Under the pieces are notes generated by a model, which did no database searches, was not told the origin of the DNA, and saw only the letters and a program-made list of their open reading frames with translations. Made by a program: the position numbers and the translations under genes. From positions 1-24,627 of the forward strand of contig UQKE01000033.1 in NCBI GenBank assembly GCA_900541555.1: a stretch of 24,627 nt of DNA. Reading direction: 5' to 3'. Origin of the DNA: an uncultured Porphyromonadaceae bacterium (lineage in GTDB: Bacteria > Bacteroidota > Bacteroidia > Bacteroidales > Muribaculaceae). Below are positions 1 through 7,021 of this stretch, piece by piece (positions within the stretch are counted from its first letter, which is position 1; every line of letters begins with the position of its first letter).

Positions 1-160
1 GTGAACGAATATCAGATATCCTCAACCCGAAAAAGCAACCGCAACCAACCAACAAGGACATACGGTAATTCTTGTCTCGGTATAACTTGCGGATGAGGCT
101 TAGCATAACATCCCATTCCATATAATCCGATGTTTGGTATCTATGACTTATCTGTTTCAT
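1..160 (-). CDS. Short tyrosine recombinase, N-terminal part only (runs off the left edge)
   Basis: Reading the minus strand from an ATG at 160-158 gives 53 codons with no stop before the window edge. The peptide begins MKQISHRYQTSDYMEW and ends in FFGLRISDIRS. The GLRISD stretch is the box I arginine motif of tyrosine recombinases (R in a G-L-R-I-S-D context), reached unusually early at about residue 47. This implies a minimal recombinase that lacks the usual SAM-like arm and core-binding domain. Such short recombinases are known in Bacteroidales conjugative and mobilizable elements. The catalytic H-x-x-R, H and Y residues would lie outside the window and cannot be checked. It reads in the same direction as the two small genes at 254-881 and may share their transcript. 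The 93 bp gap between them holds no gene. Confidence 0.72.
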   Translation of the reverse strand, partial: MKQISHRYQTSDYMEWDVMLSLIRKLYRDKNYRMSLLVGCGCFFGLRISDIRS

Positions 161-253
161 AACATTCACTTTTATACAATTCAACTTGTTTTTGAATAAT
201 TTTCGACGTAGAGCAATCGCAACTATCTGACAATCAACACATATTCAATTATA

Positions 254-568
254 TTAAGAAAGTGAATATTCACGTTCAATCCTTTCTTTGTAGTCAGAAG
301 TCTTTTCAACCTTAGTGTCTATCACATCAACCAACATATCAAAATATATATCATCAACGACTTCAACAACCTTGCCACGTTTTATAAATGACACCTCGAA
401 TAAATCCTTACCCTCATTATACACAACCTCAACAACACCACGAAATTTAAAGCCTTGCACTTTGAAGCGTAATCCGTTGGGCATAGCCATTGGAGAATTG
501 AACCCCCAAGACCAAACCACCATCAATTTTGCTTTAAATATGCTCATTATATATTGTGCCATTTCCAT
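254..568 (-). CDS. Small protein of unknown function in a mobile element
   Basis: A 104-residue protein beginning MEMAQYIMSIFKAKLMVVWSW. No catalytic motif is visible. The middle (residues about 30-75) alternates hydrophobic and charged residues in short strands (RFKVQGFKFRGVVEVVY, DLFEVSFIKRGKVVEVV), suggesting a small beta-rich fold. The end is charged (KVEKTSDYKERIEREYS). The start ATG lies one base after the stop of the upstream gene (TGATATG arrangement), so translation is probably coupled to 570-881. The two genes are likely transcribed from the strong promoter at 925-956. Function is not recognised. The small size and setting next to a recombinase suggest an accessory gene of the element, which is inference. 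Confidence 0.7.
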   Translation of the reverse strand: MEMAQYIMSIFKAKLMVVWSWGFNSPMAMPNGLRFKVQGFKFRGVVEVVYNEGKDLFEVSFIKRGKVVEVVDDIYFDMLVDVIDTKVEKTSDYKERIEREYSLS

Positions 569-569
569 A

Positions 570-881
570 TCAAGCTGCCATTTGAAGATTATTGGGAAGT
601 ATAATTGCCATCAACTCTGCTTTCTTAGCCTCATACACTTTGTTTGCTTCTTCATCCTTACTCCACATATTCTTATGTACATTCTCATAGGTTGCTTTCC
701 AAAGTTCACGCATTGCGTTTCTGACAACTGCGTCTTTGATTGTGGCTACAAGTTCCACAAAATAGCGCATTGAACCTCTTGCATTGTCAATGGCAGGATG
801 CGTGTAATCCGCCATCATCCACCACCAATCGTGATTTTTCATAACCTCTAACGCCTTGTTGATTGTTTCTATCGTTGCCAT
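570..881 (-). CDS. Small tryptophan-rich hypothetical protein of a mobile element
   Basis: A 103-residue protein starting MATIETINKALEVMKNHDWWW. I chose the ATG at 881 rather than an upstream in-frame start at 938. The promoter -7 box at 925-932 would place the transcription start downstream of 938, and the upstream extension (MSYLCIVIKKQGNNNKSSN) looks like non-coding leader. The protein is largely helical and charged. It has a WWWMMADYTHPAID cluster near residues 17-31 and an RYFVELVATIKDAVVRNAMRELW helix. Cysteines are absent and there is no membrane segment. The stop is followed after one base by the ATG of the 254-568 gene, so the two form a coupled pair. I do not recognise the family. 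Confidence 0.72.
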   Translation of the reverse strand: MATIETINKALEVMKNHDWWWMMADYTHPAIDNARGSMRYFVELVATIKDAVVRNAMRELWKATYENVHKNMWSKDEEANKVYEAKKAELMAIILPNNLQMAA

Positions 882-924
882 ATTTGAACTTTTATTGTTA
901 TTACCTTGTTTCTTAATCACAATG

Positions 925-956
925 CAAAGATATGACATTTATTGAATATAAGCAAA
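925..956 (-). promoter_or_regulatory. Bacteroidales-type promoter for the 881-254 gene pair
   Basis: On the minus strand, TTTG (956-953) is followed after exactly 20 nt by TATCTTTG (932-925), a full match to the Bacteroidota -33/-7 consensus. The predicted start is about 40 nt before the ATG at 881. The segment from 916 to about 985 is nearly repeated at 1451-1520 (see the second promoter). Confidence 0.75.
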
Positions 957-1053
957 TTCCTCAAGCTAAAGAGATTAAAAAAATGACTTTTATCTATTAC
1001 ATATCATCTTTCTTTGTTTTCCCCTTCAGAACAATATAAAAAAGTAAGAAACG

Positions 1054-1078
1054 AAAAATGGAGCTTGATAAAGCCCCA
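1054..1078 (-). terminator. Rho-independent terminator of the 1084-1419 gene
   Basis: On the minus strand, TGGGGCTT (1078-1071) and AAGCTCCA (1066-1059) pair with one G-T wobble around a 4-nt loop, followed by TTTTT. The hairpin begins 5 bp after the stop codon of the DUF2693-like gene. Confidence 0.65.
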
Positions 1079-1083
1079 TTCAC

Positions 1084-1419
1084 TTAATCCAATATGCCGA
1101 TAATTCGTTCCTCTCGAAATCCTCTCCACGCCATTTTCTGTAAGTCTATATAAGCAAACATCCCATAGTAGCGTTTGGGTATTCCTGTGCCTGTGGTATT
1201 GGCTTTGACAGCATCAAACTGAAGTGTTCCGACCGCATATCTGATAGAACCGTCTAACTTTTGATAGCAAAACCTTACCACTTCACCACGCATCATTCTT
1301 TTTTTCAAGGTTTCAATCATCATTCCCTTGCTGATGGAAGTTGCCGCATCCATTTCAAAACTCATACACTTGACTGCCGACTTAACTACGTTTGCGCTGT
1401 TAAATTGTATTGCCTTCAT
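1084..1419 (-). CDS. WYL_2 / DUF2693-like SH3 beta-barrel protein
   Basis: A 111-residue protein. The second half reads RFCYQKLDGSIRYAVGTLQF, then a TGTGIPKRYYGMFAYIDLQKMAW block. This pattern (F-x-Y-x-K-x-DGSIR-x-A-x-GTL followed by a G-x-PK-x-x-x-G-x-x-x-YIDL-x-K-x-AWR-x-F block) is what I know from the small Sm/SH3-like barrel family formerly DUF2693, common in Bacteroidota mobile elements and phages. Residues 1-35 form an N-terminal extension with helical character. There is no signal peptide. The gene has its own promoter (1460-1491) and terminator (1054-1078), so it is monocistronic. A nucleic-acid-related or regulatory role is plausible from the fold but not shown here. Confidence 0.72.
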   Translation of the reverse strand: MKAIQFNSANVVKSAVKCMSFEMDAATSISKGMMIETLKKRMMRGEVVRFCYQKLDGSIRYAVGTLQFDAVKANTTGTGIPKRYYGMFAYIDLQKMAWRGFREERIIGILD

Positions 1420-1459
1420 ATTTACTTGCTTTTAATTGCTTCACTTGATTATCACAATG

Positions 1460-1491
1460 CAAAGATATGACATTTACTAAACATACGCAAG
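1460..1491 (-). promoter_or_regulatory. Promoter of the WYL_2-like gene, a near-copy of the promoter at 925-956
   Basis: On the minus strand, CTTG (1491-1488), a 20-nt spacer and TATCTTTG (1467-1460). The surrounding 1451-1520 stretch closely matches 916-985, including the 21-base identical run from ATCAC through GACATTTA and a shared AGCTAAAGA further upstream. The two operons therefore look co-regulated. Confidence 0.72.
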
Positions 1492-1551
1492 TTTACAAAG
1501 CTAAAGAATCTAAAATAGATGATTTATATTCATTATTTGCCATATTTCCCG

Positions 1552-1559
1552 TATCTTTG
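1552..1559 (+). promoter_or_regulatory. Putative -7 box for the 1575-2681 genes
   Basis: TATCTTTG at 1552-1559 is a perfect -7 element, 15 bp before the ATG at 1575, giving a very short leader. The nearest TTTG (1536-1539) is only 12 nt upstream and no good -33 box sits at the usual 19-21 nt, so the -33 is weak or regulated. It is divergent from the promoter at 1460-1491. Confidence 0.5.
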
Positions 1560-1574
1560 TAAGAAAAAGTATAT

Positions 1575-1823
1575 ATGGAAGCGACAGAAAAGAAAGAACG
1601 CACGGTTATACATTTGCAGATTGGAGATGTCCATGAGTATTACGGCAGCATCGCCAACATTTATGAATTCCACTCATCAGAAGAACTTGGAATAACATAC
1701 GGCTCGCTGCGCAACTATGGTTTATCGCCGTCTAAACCATACCAAAATTCAAAGTGTACCATTAGGAAAGGTGTGCTGCACCAAAAGGCTGGTGGCAGAG
1801 GTATCAAAAAAGTAAACATATAA
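1575..1823 (+). CDS. Small element-encoded protein of unknown function
   Basis: An 82-residue protein beginning MEATEKKERTVIHLQIGDVH and ending in a basic tail (HQKAGGRGIKKVNI). The middle (YYGSIANIYEFHSSEELGITYGSLRNYGLS) resembles a small DNA-binding unit: a helix, then EELGITYGSLRNYG, which could be a helix-turn-helix recognition segment. That reading is inference. Similar short proteins occur next to replication and mobilization genes in Bacteroidales elements, as far as I recall. It begins 15 bp after the -7 box at 1552-1559 and ends 15 bp before the next gene, so both are probably on one transcript. Confidence 0.65.
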   Translation: MEATEKKERTVIHLQIGDVHEYYGSIANIYEFHSSEELGITYGSLRNYGLSPSKPYQNSKCTIRKGVLHQKAGGRGIKKVNI

Positions 1824-1838
1824 ATAATATGACAGGCC

Positions 1839-2681
1839 ATGAAACTATATGGATATACAACAGTCTTTCGATATGTATTTGAGAATGAGAATATAGATAA
1901 CTTCTATTATTTTTGTTCGGATGAATATATGCCATCAGACAAAAAAGTTGATGAAATAAAGGAAGATTTGGAGATTAACGACAATGATACGTTTGAACTA
2001 TTCGGACATACGGCCAATGATTTCAATGGAGATGATTATCTTTCTGATAGACTGCAATACGCATTAACTACAGAAGATACACCGAAGGAATATGTAGATT
2101 TGCAATTGGCCTATATAACCACACAATACATTAATAAAGAAGATAAGATTGGAATAATAAAGTCATTGATTGAGTTGTATCAACAAAAGTGCAATTTCAA
2201 GCAATTCAGAAAGATGTATAAAGTAAACCTATACGCCCTGAATAGACTGTTATATGTTTTGGATGAAAAGGTGGAAATTAAGTCAACTCGAAGAGATTTT
2301 GTAGTCAAGCAATTAAGGCATATTTTAGGATATAACAATGATGAAGTACTATTAAAATTGGCCGCCCCCCAAAATGTTAAAGTCGTAAAACACTATCTCA
2401 ATAAATTGGAACAGCTTTACAAGATTAAAGAAGAAACATCTCAATATAGAGTCGGCATTATCCTTATGCTGTTTATAGAAAGATGCAATCTACTTTTACC
2501 CACAATTCAAGGCAAACTATCGGTCGCATCAAATTTGATAGCAGAATACTATGGAATAGAATCGCCAACATATAGGAGGAATGTACTATATGGGTACATT
2601 GATAAGAACAACCCATCCAACCCCCTTTATAAGAATATAATACATGAACAAGAAGAGTTTTGGAATATGCTTAAATGGTAG
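1839..2681 (+). CDS. Hypothetical protein, 280 aa, family not recognised
   Basis: A soluble-looking, Lys/Glu/Asn/Tyr-rich protein of 280 residues. The N-terminal third is acidic (DKKVDEIKEDLEINDNDTFELFG, residues about 34-56). The rest is predicted largely helical (residues about 95-250, including ITTQYINKEDKIGIIKSLIELYQQ and RHILGYNNDEVLLKLAAPQ). No signal peptide, membrane span, P-loop, metal-binding cluster or nuclease motif is visible. It follows the 82-aa gene by 15 bp and is closed by a terminator at 2728-2760, so the two make a short operon. Its AT-rich codon use matches the rest of the element. Function cannot be assigned from sequence alone. Confidence 0.7.
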   Translation: MKLYGYTTVFRYVFENENIDNFYYFCSDEYMPSDKKVDEIKEDLEINDNDTFELFGHTANDFNGDDYLSDRLQYALTTEDTPKEYVDLQLAYITTQYINKEDKIGIIKSLIELYQQKCNFKQFRKMYKVNLYALNRLLYVLDEKVEIKSTRRDFVVKQLRHILGYNNDEVLLKLAAPQNVKVVKHYLNKLEQLYKIKEETSQYRVGIILMLFIERCNLLLPTIQGKLSVASNLIAEYYGIESPTYRRNVLYGYIDKNNPSNPLYKNIIHEQEEFWNMLKW

Positions 2682-2727
2682 GATTTTTGATTTTCACGAT
2701 ATTTGCACAGTTTAAGAATGATTCTTA

Positions 2728-2760
2728 TATAAGTCGCTAATAATTAGCGGCTTATATTTT
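2728..2760 (+). terminator. Rho-independent terminator after the 280-aa gene
   Basis: TATAAGTCGCTAA (2728-2740) pairs with TTAGCGGCTTATA (2744-2756), one wobble or mismatch, 3-nt loop, followed by a T-rich tail to 2761. It lies 47 bp after the stop codon at 2681. Confidence 0.75.
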
Positions 2761-2777
2761 TATATAGTGCTCTCAAA

Positions 2778-2809
2778 ATTGCAATCAGAGCATTATGTGC
2801 CTACCTTTG
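2778..2809 (+). promoter_or_regulatory. Promoter for the AAA ATPase gene
   Basis: ATTG (2778-2781), a 20-nt spacer and TACCTTTG (2802-2809). This fits the Bacteroidota -33/-7 pattern and gives a leader of about 45 nt to the ATG at 2863. Confidence 0.65.
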
Positions 2810-2862
2810 CAACGTCTGAATGGCCAAAAAGACAGTATTGTTGAATAATAAAAAAAATTGAT

Positions 2863-3888
2863 ATGACAAATTTTGATAATAATGAGAGTAAAGCCGTTTT
2901 CGGTTACGATACATTGAATCAAGTGATTGATGAAGGTATAAAGGCAGGTAAACTTAAGCCTCTGTTTAAGAATTTGTGGTTTGAGCAAGAACTGACTATG
3001 CTTTTCGGAGTCACGAATGTAGGCAAAAGTATTTTAGGTATTCAGATTGCCGAAGAAATAGCTCGAAACGGAGAAAAAGTAATTTACTTTGACTACGAAA
3101 TGACTATGCGACAGCTTAGTAAGAGATATTGCAATGAGGATTTTACAAGGCGGTATCAATTCTCTGACAATCTCATCAGACCTAATTTGGAGTATGATAA
3201 AAACCTCCAATTCAAACAACGTAACAAACGTTTGCATACGAGAATGGAAGAAGCTGTAAACGTATATGGTATAAAGGTTTTTATTGTTGACAACATTACT
3301 TCTTTGAATAATAAACTGTCAAACGGAGACCAAGCTGCTAAGTTCATGCTTGAGTTCAAAAACAAAGTAAATAAGTTGGGAGTAAGTGTTTTGTTGATCG
3401 GACATACTCCCAAAGAGTTGTCTAACAATCGGATTCTTACCCTTGACAGGCTTGCTGGAAGTAAAAACATCAGTAATTTTCTCGATGCTTGCTTTGGAGT
3501 TGGAAAAGTCAAAGATGACAACGAAGCTAATTCTGTATATATTAAGCAGTTAAAAGCAAGAAGTTGTCCCATTACACTCAATGAAAACCGCGTGTTAGTC
3601 TGTACTTTGAAGAAAAGAGAAGATGGGTTTCTCGGATATGAAGAAGTTGGTTTTGACGTAGAAAAGAACTTATTAAAAGGAAATGTAGACATAACTCCAC
3701 AGAAAGAACAAGCGTATCTGTATTACTCACAAAACAAGAGTTATAGAAAGACAGCAGAAATGATAGGAGTTAGTGATAAAACTGTTAAAGCATGGATTCA
3801 AGATTACGTTGCTTATCACAATGTAAAGACTGATAATCTTTTGGAAAACAAAGAAATAAATCAATCCAACGATGAAGATAAGGATTAG
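2863..3888 (+). CDS. RecA-fold AAA ATPase (RepA/AAA_25 type) with C-terminal helix-turn-helix
   Basis: A 341-residue protein. Walker A is GVTNVGKS at residues 49-56, followed by a KVIYFDYEM strand (72-80) typical of RepA/RecA-fold helicases. Walker B is VFIVDN (139-144), and a VLLIGHT sensor strand lies at 176-182. The C-terminal SYRKTAEMIGVSDKTVKAWI (about 293-312) is a helix-turn-helix. This architecture matches the RepA-like ATPases found beside integrases in Bacteroidales mobilizable elements, where they are thought to act in element replication or excision. The local role is inferred. The gene stands alone between a promoter (2778-2809) and a terminator (3912-3942) and converges on the integrase gene. 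Confidence 0.82.
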   Translation: MTNFDNNESKAVFGYDTLNQVIDEGIKAGKLKPLFKNLWFEQELTMLFGVTNVGKSILGIQIAEEIARNGEKVIYFDYEMTMRQLSKRYCNEDFTRRYQFSDNLIRPNLEYDKNLQFKQRNKRLHTRMEEAVNVYGIKVFIVDNITSLNNKLSNGDQAAKFMLEFKNKVNKLGVSVLLIGHTPKELSNNRILTLDRLAGSKNISNFLDACFGVGKVKDDNEANSVYIKQLKARSCPITLNENRVLVCTLKKREDGFLGYEEVGFDVEKNLLKGNVDITPQKEQAYLYYSQNKSYRKTAEMIGVSDKTVKAWIQDYVAYHNVKTDNLLENKEINQSNDEDKD

Positions 3889-3911
3889 TGGTAATTTTTG
3901 ACATGGAAAGG

Positions 3912-3942
3912 GGCGAACCGTAATTTACGATTCGCCTTTTTT
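3912..3942 (+). terminator. Terminator between the convergent ATPase and integrase genes
   Basis: GGCGAACCGTAA (3912-3923) pairs with TTACGATTCGCC (3925-3936) with one mismatch; the central bases open to form the loop. TTTTTT follows. It lies 23 bp after the ATPase stop and just before the end of the integrase gene, so it could serve both strands, though the T tract favours plus. Confidence 0.75.
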
Positions 3943-3948
3943 AACATA

Positions 3949-5292
3949 TCAGAAAAACTCTCTTGCAAGTTCTACCATTTCCTCATCATCAATGCAAATA
4001 TACTTCAAGAAGTTTTCTTCTGTTGTATGACCTGTGAATTTCATTACCATAAGGCTGTTATGGCTCTTTTTATAGAGATTTGTAGCAAAACTTCTTCGGG
4101 CAGTATGGCTTGATACCAATTTCCATTTGGGTGTTGCTTCCTGTTCTACCTTCCCTCCCTTAGTTACATTGATATATATGGTATCATTTATCCCTGCTAT
4201 CATAGCACACCTTTGAATTTGACGATTAAAAGCAGACTTATATACAGGACTTGGAAATTTACCATCGTACTTTTTATATATGGAAATAACCTCATCAGAC
4301 AAAGGTATTACCACCCGTTTTTGGGTCTTCTGGGTATTGACGGTTAATGTCCGAAGTTCTAAATCCCATTGTGAAGCATTGAGTAAATGAAGATCGCTGA
4401 TGCGCAATCCTGTTTTGCAACCTATAATGAATAAATCTCTTGTTTGCTCTATACTACTTTTTAAGTCTATTTTATTCTGTGCTTTAAATTCGTCTGTAAA
4501 ATCAAGTGCATAGAGGCGACCTATTTCTTCATCTGTAAGATAGATGTGTTTCACATTATAGCCTTTAGATTTCCAACTGTGAAAAGACTTATCTTTTATC
4601 AGCCCATCTTCTTCGGCTTGTTTTAGCCACACCTTCATTATTGAATTTGTGGCGCATACGGTATTTGGTGTATAACCACATTCAAGCAAGAGAAAAGCCT
4701 CCATCTTTTCTTCAAAGTACTTATTGAAAATCTGAAAACTATTTATCATACCATAGTGCTGCAAGAATTTTTTGAATCGGTTAAGCACTATTCGATGATT
4801 GCTTATCGTTTGAGGCTTCATGACTGTACCTGTACGCCTAATGGTGTGAGTTGGAAGTTTGGCAATGTATTCCTCAAAATACTGCGTAGGCGTTTGATTT
4901 TGCTTTTTAATTTCCTCGACTTCCTTTTTATGATATTCCGTTATAACACCTCGGATAATCCTTGCTATTTGGGCTGGATAAGGAATTGCAATAACAGCCG
5001 TTTTTACTCTTCTCCATTCTTTATGCGCTTCAAAAATTTCTTCAAATCTCTGTTGAGCATAGTTCAAGAAACGATTTACACGTTTTGCATTTCGTGTATC
5101 AACTTGCTTTTGTTGCCCCGATTCTATAACAATGGCTCTTTGCGTTTCCTTGTCCCACCATTGAGGCAAAACAGACTCTTGTAGAGAAATCTTGTACCGT
5201 TTATCCAGTGAAAACATGACATATAAAAGTGCAGGCTTGGATTTGTCGGCCTGACTTTTTAATACGAACTGAAACTTTGTTGCCTTTGCCAT
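3949..5292 (-). CDS. Tyrosine integrase (site-specific recombinase) of the left element
   Basis: A 447-residue protein starting MAKATKFQFVLKSQADKSKP. An upstream in-frame ATG at 5352 is rejected because that extension overlaps the promoter and GGGTACAA repeats. Residues 1-95 form an arm-type DNA-binding domain. Residues about 130-240 form the SAM-like core-binding domain. The catalytic domain carries R297 (in TGLRISDLH), a lysine in QKTQKRVVIP (K322 or K325), H396 and R399 (SHTARRSF), H422 (TGHTT) and nucleophile Y431 (FLKYI), so it is complete and probably active. It catalyses integration and excision of the AT-rich element. It lies at the element's boundary with guaA, its 5' end facing the chromosome. 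It probably controls its own promoter (5308-5340). Confidence 0.93.
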   Translation of the reverse strand: MAKATKFQFVLKSQADKSKPALLYVMFSLDKRYKISLQESVLPQWWDKETQRAIVIESGQQKQVDTRNAKRVNRFLNYAQQRFEEIFEAHKEWRRVKTAVIAIPYPAQIARIIRGVITEYHKKEVEEIKKQNQTPTQYFEEYIAKLPTHTIRRTGTVMKPQTISNHRIVLNRFKKFLQHYGMINSFQIFNKYFEEKMEAFLLLECGYTPNTVCATNSIMKVWLKQAEEDGLIKDKSFHSWKSKGYNVKHIYLTDEEIGRLYALDFTDEFKAQNKIDLKSSIEQTRDLFIIGCKTGLRISDLHLLNASQWDLELRTLTVNTQKTQKRVVIPLSDEVISIYKKYDGKFPSPVYKSAFNRQIQRCAMIAGINDTIYINVTKGGKVEQEATPKWKLVSSHTARRSFATNLYKKSHNSLMVMKFTGHTTEENFLKYICIDDEEMVELAREFF

Positions 5293-5302
5293 ATCGTTTT
5301 TT

Positions 5303-5366
5303 GGGTACAAAAGTATAAAAAAATAATTGTACCCCACAAGCGCAGGGTACAATTTTGGGGTACAAT
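5303..5366. repeat. Four GGGTACAA motifs at the element end / integrase promoter
   Basis: GGGTACAA occurs at 5303-5310, 5345-5352 and 5358-5365 on the plus strand, and as its complement ATTGTACCCC at 5326-5335; the last copy extends to GGGGTACAAT at 5357-5366. The cluster lies between the integrase start codon and guaA, where arm-type or attachment sites of the element are expected. Binding by the integrase is inference. Confidence 0.65.
5308..5340 (-). promoter_or_regulatory. Integrase promoter
   Basis: On the minus strand, CTTG (5340-5337), a 21-nt spacer and TACTTTTG (5315-5308). The first GGGTACAA motif overlaps the -7 box and the inverted copy lies inside the spacer, which would allow repression by whatever binds these repeats. 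Confidence 0.55.
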
Positions 5367-5477
5367 ATCAAAATTCAGGTTGGGATTTTAAAATACTGAC
5401 ACTTAGCAAATTCTATTATAAATGCTTGAAAATAAATAGATTAAAATAAAGTTTTGCTATACGTCAGAGATATTGCA

Positions 5478-7001
5478 TTATTCCCATTCGATGGTTGCCG
5501 GCGGCTTTGAGGAGATGTCGTAGCATACGCGATTCACGCCTTTCACTTTGTTGATGATGTCGTTCGACACTTTGGCGAGAAACTCGTATGGCAAATGTGC
5601 CCAATCGGCTGTCATGGCATCGGTGCTTGTCACGGCGCGCAATGCGACTGCGCGTTCGTAAGTCCGTTCGTCGCCCATGACGCCTACGCTTTGCACGGGC
5701 AATAGGATCACTCCGGCTTGCCATACTTTGTCGTACAGCCCCCAATCGCGCAGCCCTTGTATGAAAATGTCGTCGGCATTTTGGAGGATTTCCACTTTTT
5801 CGCGAGTGATGTCGCCGAGGATGCGGACAGCCAGCCCGGGTCCCGGGAACGGATGCCGCGTGATGAGGTGTTCGGGCATTCCCAATTCCCGACCGACGCG
5901 GCGCACTTCGTCTTTAAACAAAAGGCGCAACGGTTCGCACAGGCGCAGATTCATTTTTTCCGGCAGTCCGCCCACATTGTGGTGGCTTTTGATCACGGTG
6001 CCGGTGATGGAAAGCGATTCAATGCAGTCGGGATAGATTGTGCCTTGGGCAAGCCATTTCACGTCGTTGATTTTTCTTGCCTCTTCGTCGAATACGTCGA
6101 TGAAGCCTTTTCCGATGATTTTTCGTTTCCGTTCGGGCTCGGTCACGCCGGCCAGCTCGCGGAAAAACTTTTCGGACGCGTCTACGCCAATGACATTCAA
6201 GCCGAGGCATTCATAGTCGTGAAGCACGTTCCGGAATTCGTTTTTGCGCAACATGCCGTGGTCGACGAAAATGCAGGTGAGGTTTTTGCCGATGGCGCGA
6301 TTGAGCAAAACAGCAGCGACAGAAGAGTCGACGCCGCCGCTCAGGCCGAGCACCACTTTGTCGTTTCCAAGTTTCGACTTCAAGTCGGCAACAGTGGTTT
6401 CAATAAATGATGCTGCACTCCAATCTTGTTTCGCGCCGCAAATGCCCACGACGAAGTTTTTGAGCATGAGCGGTCCTTCCTCTGTGTGGTAGACTTCGGG
6501 GTGGAATTGCACTCCCCAAGTTTGTTCGCCATCGATTTGGTATGCCGCGCAAGCAACTTTGTCGGTAGAGGCGATGATGCGGAAATTGCCGGCAATGGAA
6601 GTGATGGTGTCGCCGTGGCTCATCCACACTTGCGTATTGTCGGACAAGCCGGCGAGCAGCGGGTTGGTTTTGTCGATTTTGGCCAATCGCGCCCGTCCGT
6701 ATTCTCTTGTGCCGGCCGGCTCGACATTCCCGCCGCCGGTATAGGCGATGAATTGCGCACCGTAGCAAATGCCGAGAATAGGGTATTTGCCACGCAATTC
6801 AGACAAATCGACTTTAAATGCTTTTTCGTCGTAAACGGAAAACGGACTTCCGGACAAGATGACGCCGATCACCGAGGGGTCGTCTTTCGGCATTTTGTTG
6901 TACGGGACAATTTCGCAATAGACATTCAACTCGCGGACTCTTCGCCCGATGAGCTGTGTGGTTTGCGACCCGAAATCAAGAATGATTATTTTCTCGTGCA
7001 T
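5478..7001 (-). CDS. guaA: GMP synthase (glutamine-hydrolysing)
   Basis: 507 residues from the start [20 protein letters not shown], the usual length. It converts XMP to GMP using ATP and glutamine, the last step of guanine nucleotide synthesis. The N-terminal class I glutamine amidotransferase domain has nucleophile C79 in GICYGAQ and the HPE motif in [12 protein letters not shown]. The ATP pyrophosphatase domain has the PP-loop [11 protein letters not shown]. The C-terminal dimerisation domain ends with [14 protein letters not shown], as in family members. The longer in-frame start at 7064 would run into the antiporter gene and is rejected. It lies 20 bp behind the antiporter gene, so it is probably the last gene of a three-gene operon. 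No terminator is visible before the element boundary about 110 bp downstream. guaB lies separately at 13061. Confidence 0.97.
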   Translation of the reverse strand: MHEKIIILDFGSQTTQLIGRRVRELNVYCEIVPYNKMPKDDPSVIGVILSGSPFSVYDEKAFKVDLSELRGKYPILGICYGAQFIAYTGGGNVEPAGTREYGRARLAKIDKTNPLLAGLSDNTQVWMSHGDTITSIAGNFRIIASTDKVACAAYQIDGEQTWGVQFHPEVYHTEEGPLMLKNFVVGICGAKQDWSAASFIETTVADLKSKLGNDKVVLGLSGGVDSSVAAVLLNRAIGKNLTCIFVDHGMLRKNEFRNVLHDYECLGLNVIGVDASEKFFRELAGVTEPERKRKIIGKGFIDVFDEEARKINDVKWLAQGTIYPDCIESLSITGTVIKSHHNVGGLPEKMNLRLCEPLRLLFKDEVRRVGRELGMPEHLITRHPFPGPGLAVRILGDITREKVEILQNADDIFIQGLRDWGLYDKVWQAGVILLPVQSVGVMGDERTYERAVALRAVTSTDAMTADWAHLPYEFLAKVSNDIINKVKGVNRVCYDISSKPPATIEWE

Positions 7002-7021
7002 GGGAAAGTGTTTATAATTGT

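Noticed and set aside
315..773. Plus-strand ORF of 152 codons over the small genes at 254-881
   Set aside because: Low-complexity Ser/Thr-rich start and no promoter; the two minus-strand genes are coupled and have a consensus promoter.
5293..5352. Longer integrase start (MYPALVGYNYFFILLYPKND extension)
   Set aside because: The extension is made of the promoter and the GGGTACAA repeats; the ATG at 5292 has a proper -7 box just upstream and begins a typical integrase N-terminus.
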